Assembly (NCBI GenBank): GCA_036365515.1
Contig: CM070875.1
Coordinates: forward strand, 89,356,128-89,420,127
Length of the DNA stretch: 64,000 nt
From: Torymus aiolomorphi
Lineage: Eukaryota > Arthropoda > Insecta > Hymenoptera > Torymidae
Direction of reading: 5' to 3'
Made by a program: the position numbers and the translations under genes
Shown: in pieces, positions 56,187 to 64,000 of the stretch
Layout of the letters: each line of letters starts with the position of its first letter
Position numbering within the stretch: position 1 is the stretch's first letter
The notes under the pieces: generated by a model
Told to the model about the DNA's origin: nothing
The model's input: only the letters and a program-made list of their open reading frames with translations
The model's database searches: none

Positions 56187-59100
56187 ATGCTTTCGGAAGG
56201 GTATCAAGTTGTAGGACCCAATAGGAAAACGCCTCCCAATTTTTTACACCTATTAAAACAAAAGGAAATAAAAACATTTAACAATTTTTGGGATTGGCGG
56301 GGTATTATCGTCGGTTTATCCCTGACTTTGCTAAAATCACTAAACCGCTTATTACCTCTTACAAAAGGAAATTAAATTTACGTGGGGAGATGCACACGAG
56401 AACGCGTTTATCACTCTTAAACAGAAGCTCTGCTGTTAACCCTTATTGCAATATCCGGATTTTAACTAACTCTTCGTGGTATCCACGGGCGCGTCAGATT
56501 TCATTTTAAGGGGAGTATTAAGCCAGAGTCTCATCGAAAAAGACCTTCCAATTGCATATACCTCGAGAGCGTTAGTTAGCGCAGAATTAAGATACACAAC
56601 CACGGAGAAAGAATTGTTAGCTATAATGCATGCGGTGAAACAGTTTAGACCGTATCTCTACGGCCGGAAATTTACATTAGTAACCGATCATAGACCGTTA
56701 TTATGGCTGAATAAATTAAGAGATTCTATTGGACGGGTAGGACGCTGGAAAATTCTATTAAGGGAATACGATTATGATATTATTCACAGACCGGGGAAGA
56801 CAAATATGTACGCGGATGCACTGTCCAGAAACCCTATACCAATTCTTCCCATACCTACAAATCCCATCGATTCTGATCCAGAAGAATTGTGCCCAGAAAC
56901 TAATATTGAAAGATTATTCCTAATTAATCGTGCTGAATCAAGTAGGAAGGGACAGAATTCCGAAGGATCAGAGAATTCCGATCATTCCTATACCCCAACT
57001 AGACAAGACGATAGGCTAATGAACACTGACGGACGGACTGATGGACTTAGCACTGTCTCCTCAACAAAAGAGACAGCGGTCATCGTATATCATGACCGAG
57101 GTAGCTCTAGTGAAAGTCCGGTTGTAAGGGTCGTGGCTGATGTCCTCTCGAGAGAGGAGAATAGAGTAGGGAGACCGGTCGTGGATATCGCGGCCGATGC
57201 CCTGAAAAATGGAAGATTTAGTGTTAGGAATAGTCCGGTTTCAATCAATGTTACCGATGTCTCTGAGTGTGCTGGGGGGCTCGGGGGATGTGTGAACCTG
57301 GAGCGAAGTACTCCCACATATTTCAGAGAGAATGCCGGGGGCCTACGGGAAAATTCCCATCAAGAAACCCTGCCAGGCGAACCAAGGCCAGTCACGAGGA
57401 GTACAACCGATGATCTTACGTGCGCTGGGGGGCTCGGGGGATATGTGAACCTAGAGCGAAGTACTTCCACGTACGTTGAGAATGATAGAGCCGGGGACCT
57501 ACAGGAAAATTCCTATCAAGAAATCCCGTCAGGCGAAAATAGGGTTGAGAGGACGCAGACAAAGGTTCAAGGGGAGGTTGATCGCCAAGAACCAATAACA
57601 GATAACCTTAATAGTGTATCCGACGATTCTGGGTATGAATTAGAAAATGAAATTATTGGAATAAAAACCTATGAGATTCGGGCTTCTGTTGTCACGGGTG
57701 AATCCCCTAACATACAGTCCTATGTGGACAACAGCACAGAGTCCCATGTGGAAAACAACACACGGTCCTATGTGGACAACAACGCACAGCCTTATGTAGA
57801 CCATGACGCCCAGTCCTATGTGGACGATCCGATACACAAAACACCGTCCTCAATGGACCACACAACACCATCCTCAACAAACACGATACACGAAACCCAA
57901 CCCCACCTAAACCTGACTCCGCCTATCGCGAATAGAATAGATCAGGTCTTAGTCATAACTTCCGTCGAATACTCCCGGGACCAACTTCTAATGAGAAAAG
58001 ATAATGTCGCGCATTTTATGTCGGTAGATTGCGAAATAAGTACCCCTATTTGCCAACAGTTAGCAGATTTAGAAATGATAAATATCGAAAAATTAAAGAC
58101 GGAACCCATTGGTATAGGCGCGGTAGTACAGATAAATTTATCTAATGGAAAAATGATATATTCATTATTTATAAAGGAAAAGTCGAACGAGATAGCTACC
58201 GCGGCCATAATAGTTCAATGCTTAGATTCCCTCCAAATCGCGATGATTGAGGAGAAAGTAAATTCGGTTAACATTTCAAAAGTTGGGGACGGGTTGGAAA
58301 AAAATCATTGGTTACCTATAGCAATAACTTTGCGAGCGCATTGGAAAACCGGACCTCCGAAACTAACTATTTGCACGGGGAAAGTAATTGTCCCATCTCC
58401 TGACAATAGACTAGGTATTATTGGCGAGGCCCACGATTCAGCTATTGGGAGCCACAAAGGCATCGCGAAAACTTATCACCGCGTACGCGAACGATACTTT
58501 TGGCCTGGAATAAAGGAAGATATATCCGAATATGTTAGAACTTGCGAGGAATGTCAAAAAAGGAAACTAGTTCAAGTAAAAACCAAGCAGCCCATGAGAA
58601 TTACTACAACCCCTAGCAAAGCATTCGAAGTCTTAGAAATGGATATCGTAGGGCCCTTACCTGTAATTGTAGCCGGGAATAAATATATATTAACCCTCCA
58701 GTGCAACCTAACTAAGTATTCTGACGCCCTTCCTATTTCTGATATGACCGCTGAGATGGTTGCCACCGCGTTAGTCCATGATTTCATTACTAGGTTCGGT
58801 TGTCCCGAAGCCATAAAAACCGATCAGGGTAGTAATTTTCAGAGTAGTTTAATGCAAAAGGTAGCAAAAATATTTAAAATTAAACAATTAAGATCAACCT
58901 CCTTCCATCCCCAAACAATGGGATCCTTAGAAAGAAGTCACCATTCACTAGTAGAATATTTAAAAATGTATACGGATAAAACTGATTGGGCGCTTGGATT
59001 AAAATGGCTATGTTTTCGTATAATACGTCGGTTCATTCAGCGCACGGTTTTACCCCCCACGAATTAATATTCGGTCAGAAGGCGAGGCTACCCTCGGAAT

Positions 59101-59441
59101 TCGAGACCAAAACCGTGGAAAAAACCTACGAAATGTATTTAGACGAACTAATATTTAAATTAAACGACACTCAGAAAATGGCAAAAACCCGATTATTAGA
59201 GGCAAAAGAACGCTCGAAAAGATGTTATGACCAAAAATTAAATATAAAGGATTTCAAGGTTGAGGAAGAGGTATATTTATTGAAAGAGCCGCGAATAGGT
59301 AAGTTTGATGAGCAATACGCGGGCCAGTATAAGGTAATAGAATTAATAGGCGATAGAAACGCGAGAATAGATTTAGGGAATAACAGGACAAAGGTAGTCC
59401 ATGTGGACAAACTAAAACACGCATGTTTGCGACCGAGCTAA
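56187..59441 (+). pseudogene. Gypsy 2 pol remnant: RT end, RNase H, linker, integrase
   Basis: 56187-56475 holds the end of RT with several frame breaks (GLAGYYRRFIPDFAKITKP). From 56476 a long open frame (863 codons) covers RNase H (EKELLAIMHAVKQFRPYLYG, ADALSRNPI at residue ~113) and a ~530-residue linker with repeated GLGG(Y/C)VNLERST, QE(T/I)PSGE and SYVDN motifs. The integrase zinc domain follows (HDSAIGSHKG near 653, CEECQ near 690), then the core with the D, D-35-E triad intact (EMDIVGPLP, KTDQGSNFQ, GSLERSHH near 818). A frameshift near 58990 moves the C-terminus to a second frame (58986-59441: YNTSVHSAHGFTPHELIFGQ, then RIGKFDEQYAGQYKVIELIG). Confidence 0.9.
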
Positions 59442-61179
59442 TTTTTATTCATTTCTTCTTCCCTTACGCGATGTTTATAATGTTACTCTGTTCGGCGTTT
59501 GTACTTTTATATTTTGCGTGCGACCTAACTCTAAATTCATGTATCCTGTTTGTAACCAAATTAATAAAAAATAAAGTAATAAGGGTCATAGGAAAGATGG
59601 CCAGGGCTCGTCTTAGAGTTAGAATGCAGAATGTTTAAAATAATCTCTTGCTTGGTGCCCTGGAGATGGGAAACCGGAAGTACTCCTGATACATTATATC
59701 AGAATGGGTCCCAGCGAGCCATAGGAAGTATCTCACAGAAGGGGGCGATGGCAGGGGCTCTCTTCACCCTTAAAAAATTTAAATTATTAAAATTAAAACC
59801 CGTGTTTCATTATGGATTCACCCTTAAAATTTAAATTATTACCCGCGTTTCATTGTAGATTCACCCTCAAAATTTAAATTATTATTCGCATTTTGTTGTA
59901 GATTCACCCTTAAAAATCAAATTATAACCCGCGTTTCATTGTAGATTCACCCTCAAAATTTTAATTATTACCCACGTTTTGTTGTAGATTCACCCTTAAA
60001 AATTTAAATTATTTAAATTAAACCCGTGTTTCATTATGGATTCACCCTTAAAATTTAAATTATTACCCGCGTTTCATTGTAGATTCACCCTCAAAATTTA
60101 AATTATTATTCGCATTTTGTTGTAGATTCACCCTTAAAAATCAAATTATAACCCGCGTTTCATTGTAGATTCACCCTCAAAATTTTAATTATTACCCACG
60201 TTTTGTTGTAGATTCACCCTTAAAAATTTAAATTATTTAAATTAAACCCGTGTTTCATTGTAGATTCACCCTTAAAATTTAAATTATTACCCGCGTTTCA
60301 TTGTAGATTCACCCCTAAAAATTTAAATTATTTAAATTAAGACCCGTGTTTCATTGTAGGTTCACCCTTAAAATTTAAATTACTACCCGCGTTTTATTGT
60401 AGATTCACCCCTAAAAATTTAAATTATTTAAATTAAAACCCGTGTTTCATTGTAGATTCACCCTTAAACAAATTAAATTATTTAAATTATAACCCGCGTT
60501 TCATTGTAGATTCACCCTTAACAAAATTAAATTATTTAAATTACAACCCGCGTATCATTGTAGATTCACCCTAAAAAAAAAAAAAAAATAATAATAAAAT
60601 TTTTATTGAAATTTACACTTAAAATTCAAAATTGCTTATCGAAAGGTTCACCCTTAAAAATAAAAAAAAAAAATAATAAAAAAATTTTTAACTTCACCCT
60701 TAAAATTTAAAACTTACATATTAAAAATTCACCCTTAACAATTAAGGGTATTCATTGAAAGTGCACCCTTAAAATAAAAAAAAAAATTTTATTAAAACTT
60801 CACCCTTAAAATTTAAAACTATATATTGAAAATTTCACCCTAAAATTTAAAATTATTAACAATTCACTCTTAGAGATTAAACATATTGATTGTTCGCCCC
60901 TAAAAGGATATAAATTTGAATTTCACTTAAATTACATAAATCCTATAAATTACCTTTTAAGAGATCTATAATTATACAGAACCCCCTTCAAATTAGGTAA
61001 TATTAACGAGTGCAACCTTTTAAAATTTAAATTCTGCATGAAACGCCGCCCGTAATAAAATTCAACCCTTAAAACCTTAAAATCAAATTTTACCCTTAAA
61101 AACCAAATTTTGGACCTATGCAAAATTTAATTTGTAAAAGCCCGAACCATCGGTTCGTGTTTTAAAAGAAGGGGGGGAC
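59442..61179 (+). repeat. Gypsy 2 3' untranslated region with minisatellite and polypurine tract
   Basis: From ~59790 to ~60590 about 18 units of ~43 bp carry TTCATTGTAGATTCACCC and TTAAATTATTACCCGCG-type sequence; a ~226-bp higher-order block is repeated once (59799 and 60025). Looser TTCACCCTTAAAAT repeats continue to ~61090. AAAAGAAGGGGGGGAC (61164-61179) directly precedes the LTR and is the plus-strand primer tract. Confidence 0.8.
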
Positions 61180-62650
61180 TGTTATGAACTGCGTTTGCGT
61201 AAACGAGTCGTGCAACTTATAAAGGCAATTCTACAATAGAACCTTGAATACTGATTTCTGATGAGACTTAAATAAAATAATAAATAAAATAATAATAATG
61301 GAATGCGTTTCTATAATAATCTCGATCCAAAATTCTAATAGTAGAATCTATATATTAATTAGTTAATTAACTAAGTTATAAACAAGTAATTAACAATAAC
61401 ACGAATAGGAATTGACGTTAAACGAGCGATAATCAATTTATTAACTAATTACCTTTAACAAATAGTAATTGCGCCCGTATAATTAAACTATCAATGGCAA
61501 GGTCAACGCGCTAACGAACAAATTGAGATTAGCAATAAAACTAAATAAACGGTAGTAATCTGCGATTAAATTAATAACTATTTGGACGATAGATAGTAAT
61601 TACGTCATAATAATTAGCGATTCGATAAATAATTAATTAGGGAAGCTCGCTCAGGTGTGAAGAAGCTCTGTTACAGAAATTCCCAAGGACAGCCAGCAGC
61701 TTGAGAAACAATTCAAGGATAAACAAAAGACGTGAACGCTTCCGACAATCAATTAGCGAAGGGCTCGAGGAAACTTAATCCACTTCAAGGTCAAGAGTTT
61801 CAGGAATGCATCAACGGTCAAACCAAGAATGCGTAAACACTTCTTGGAATCCATTAGGTTAGGGAGAGGATTAACGGACAGGCCAGGAATACGTAAACAG
61901 TTCTCAGAATCCATTAGTGCCAACGGTCGCCCGACGAGAGACAAACAATTCCCAGAACTATGGCGTAGTGGCGCAACAACCTAACGGTTCGAACCATCGT
62001 CAACAGTCAATCACAGACTAGCGGCGTCCCGCGCCACTGGAGGGAGGCGGTCCGTCACCCGCTGCTCATCGCTCTCGACCCTGTTTACTGGTCTAGGGCC
62101 CGTCCATCGCCACTCTCCCCAATTGGTAGTAGGGGAAGGCTTCTGAGGCAACCTGGCGCCCTACAGCCTCTACACCATACTTTCTCCCACTACCAACCTG
62201 AAGCTGCCGACCAATAGCGTTTCTCCTAGAATCCTTGTCAACGGCCTGAGGTCCGCGTTAGGGGTATAAAAGAAGAGCCCCGAGCCGCCAGGGTCAGTCA
62301 CTACTGAGCACATGAGACGCTTAGTAGCTGGAGCTTGGGTCGTTATCAATATTTTTGGTACTCTGCTGCACATTGTGCATGTTGCGCCCAGAAGCTTTAA
62401 ATAGTCATTGAATTATATAGAGTCACGGTTCTAAAGTTCATTGGTTGTCAAAATTAACAAAGTTCTGAATTAATTCAATAAATTCAAGTTAAAGTTTATT
62501 CTCTCGAGTTCGAGTTTTACTTCAACTTTCCTGCAACTCCATGCGCTTTAGCGCTTAATTGAGCAAACGAATTCCACGTTCCGATTGGTCAACTTAGCGA
62601 CCATTGCAGAAGCACCTTTCTACTCGCCGAGCCCGACTCGGGTCGTAATA
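61180..62650 (+). mobile_element. Gypsy 2 3' LTR (1,471 bp)
   Basis: Same boundaries as the 5' LTR (TGTTATGAACTGCG ... CGGGTCGTAATA). TATAAAAG at 62265-62272 and TCAGTC at 62294-62299 show the same promoter spacing, here shifted by only 2 nt. Confidence 0.9.
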
Positions 62651-62812
62651 AAAGCCAACAAGCCAGCAGTATCACCGCCATCACGTGATTGGCGTTGCTA
62701 TATACGTTACCCATGTGAATATATGATGTTGTAATTTTTATATCGTTTATTGCGATTATTGCGAATCGCGTAAAATCAAGCTCGTATTGTCATCACTTTG
62801 CATAAACATCTG
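62651..62812. other. Short unassigned spacer
   Basis: About 160 bp between the Gypsy 3' LTR and the presumed mariner end. No feature recognised. Confidence 0.4.
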
Positions 62813-64000
62813 CGAGGGTCATTTGACAAGTACCTAGCCTCACCGCCAGATGGTGCCACTATCGCACCAGAAATACACTACAGTGCAGTATCTTCCTGTA
62901 AACGGTTACAGACGAAATTTCAGCCGGATCGGAGTTGTAGTTTATTTTTGAGAGCGTGTGAAAGCAAATGTGTCCGTTGATTTTTGAAAAAATGGAGAAA
63001 GAACAATATCGGACGGTGATTCGATTCTTGTTTTTGGAAGGTAAATCGCGCAGTGAAATTAAAGAACGCTTGGATGCAGTGTATGGGGATGCTTCTCCTT
63101 CGATGGCGACCATTAAATTTTGGTATAACAGGTTTCAACGTGGTCGTACGTCGGTTTTTGATGATCCTCGCCCAGGTGCTCCGAAAACAGCCACTACGGA
63201 GGAGAACGTGACAAAAATACACGATATCGTTTTGTCAGACCGCCGATTAAAGGTGCACGAGATAGCTGCGATAGTAGGCATCTCAGAAGAACGCGTGTGG
63301 CATATCCTACATGAGATTTTAGGCATGAGGAAGCTGTCAGCAAGGTGAGTGCCGCGTTTGCTGACTGCAGACAACAAGCGCATCCGTGTGACCAGTTCAG
63401 AGTAGTGTTTGGAGCTGTTTAATCGCAATCCAAAAGAGTTTTTGCGTCGTTACGTGACCGTCGACGAAACATGGATTCACTACTACACTCCAGAGACCAA
63501 GGAGCAGTCAAAACAGTGGACCTTACCCGGTGAACCTGCTCCGAAGAAGGCGAAGACGGTCCCGTCGGCCGGAAAGGTGATGGCCACTGTTTTCTGGGAT
63601 TCTCAAGGTGTGATTTTTATTGACTATCTGGAGAAGGGCAAAACGGTCCCAGGATAGTACTACGCCGAACTATTGAGCCGATTTGACGCCGTGTTAGAAG
63701 AAAAACTGCCCCATTTGTCTAAAAAGAAAGTGCTTTTCCACCACGATAATGCACCGGCTCACACTTCTGCACTCGCCACGGCTAAATTGGTCGAATTACG
63801 CTACGAACTGCTGTCCCATCCACCGTATTCTCCAGATTTGGCTCCGTGCGACTTTTTCTTGTTTCCGAACCTAAAAAATTCGCTCGGCGGGAAGAGATTC
63901 CACTCCAATAACGAAATAATCGCCGCCACGGAGGCCTATTTTGCAAACCAAGAGAAAACATTTTTTTCAACGGGGTTAAAAAAATTGGAACACCGCTGGA
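62813..64000 (+). mobile_element. mariner element, right part outside the window
   Basis: The left end is placed at CGAGGGTCATTTGACAAGTA (about 62813) because mariner ends of this style (GAGGGTCATT...AAGTA) lie ~180 bp before the transposase start. No flanking TA is obvious. The right end lies beyond 64000. Confidence 0.75.
62992..64000 (+). pseudogene. mariner transposase pseudogene (irritans-like), three nonsense codons
   Basis: Start at ATG 62992 (MEKEQYRTVIRFLFLEGKSR). An N-terminal helix-turn-helix region is followed by the catalytic domain: TVDETWIHYYTPE, WDSQGVIFIDYLEKGK, FHHDNAPAH and HPPYSPDLAPCDFFLFP. There are 34 residues between the last two Asp, the mariner D,D34D signature. Stops interrupt one otherwise continuous frame at 63346-63348 (TGA), 63403-63405 (TAG) and 63655-63657 (TAG). 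No frameshift is seen up to the window edge, where the frame is still open, so the decay is by point mutation only. The overall resemblance is to the irritans group (from memory). Confidence 0.93.

Larger units (their letters stand above)
52931..62650 (+). mobile_element. Ty3/Gypsy element 2 (plus strand)
   Basis: Same family as element 1, in opposite orientation. LTRs at 52931-54391 and 61180-62650, primer-binding site at 54392-54410, polypurine tract ending at 61179. The internal part has lost most of gag, protease and RT, and carries a MITE and an unassigned insert. The flanks (AACAG / AAAGC) do not give a clean target duplication. Confidence 0.88.

Noticed and set aside
44072..62650. An envelope gene in the Gypsy elements
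   Set aside because: No open frame follows integrase; in element 2 the space is minisatellite, and in element 1 it is deleted.

Overview
This is AT-rich eukaryotic DNA made almost entirely of transposable elements, foldback (long inverted-repeat) elements and satellite-like repeats. The mix is a mariner, a LOA/R1-like LINE, two Ty3/Gypsy elements, a Copia, an EnSpm-like transposase gene and many foldbacks. That points to an insect, and a parasitoid wasp or other hymenopteran is my best guess (inference only). I found no intact host gene. All coding sequence seen is TE-derived, broken, or a short captured-looking fragment.

Layout. 0-2.8 kb: a dispersed AT-rich repeat in both orientations, carrying two abutting foldbacks. 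3.0-7.15 kb: an old, diverged relative of one arm of the giant element described below, itself carrying a retroposon tail and two foldbacks. 7.2-7.7 kb: a decayed exon-like minus-strand stretch. 8.0-8.44 kb: a compound microsatellite. 8.77-9.42 kb: a foldback.

9.9-36.2 kb is one nest. An EnSpm/CACTA-like transposase gene (minus strand) was split by a Copia retrotransposon (5-bp duplication GTTAC). The Copia 5' LTR was then split by a giant 21.7-kb foldback element (14155-35828; 6-bp duplication CTATAC). The two broken LTR pieces add up to exactly the 272 bp of the intact LTR, so the borders are certain. The giant element has ~3.6-kb terminal inverted repeats. Each arm carries ~0.65-kb tandem units and a coiled-coil fragment resembling the spindle-checkpoint protein Mad1. 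Inside lie kilobases of a ~105-bp satellite that switches orientation three times, plus a dead 4.1-kb LINE and smaller foldbacks. I see no transposase in it.

36.2-43.9 kb: tandem repeats, a second copy of the first dispersed repeat, a foldback with a tRNA-like Pol III promoter in its loop, and two small tandem duplications. 44.07-62.65 kb: two Gypsy elements of one family, arranged head to head. The left one (minus strand) keeps protease, RT, RNase H and a catalytically dead integrase. The right one (plus strand) has lost most of gag, protease and RT but keeps an integrase with all its catalytic residues. Both have an unusually long repetitive linker between RNase H and integrase. From 62.8 kb to the window edge: a mariner copy with three nonsense codons and no frameshift.

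The most interesting object is the giant foldback element, for its size, its 6-bp target duplication, the Mad1-like fragment in both arms, the internal satellite, and its older relative at 3-7 kb.
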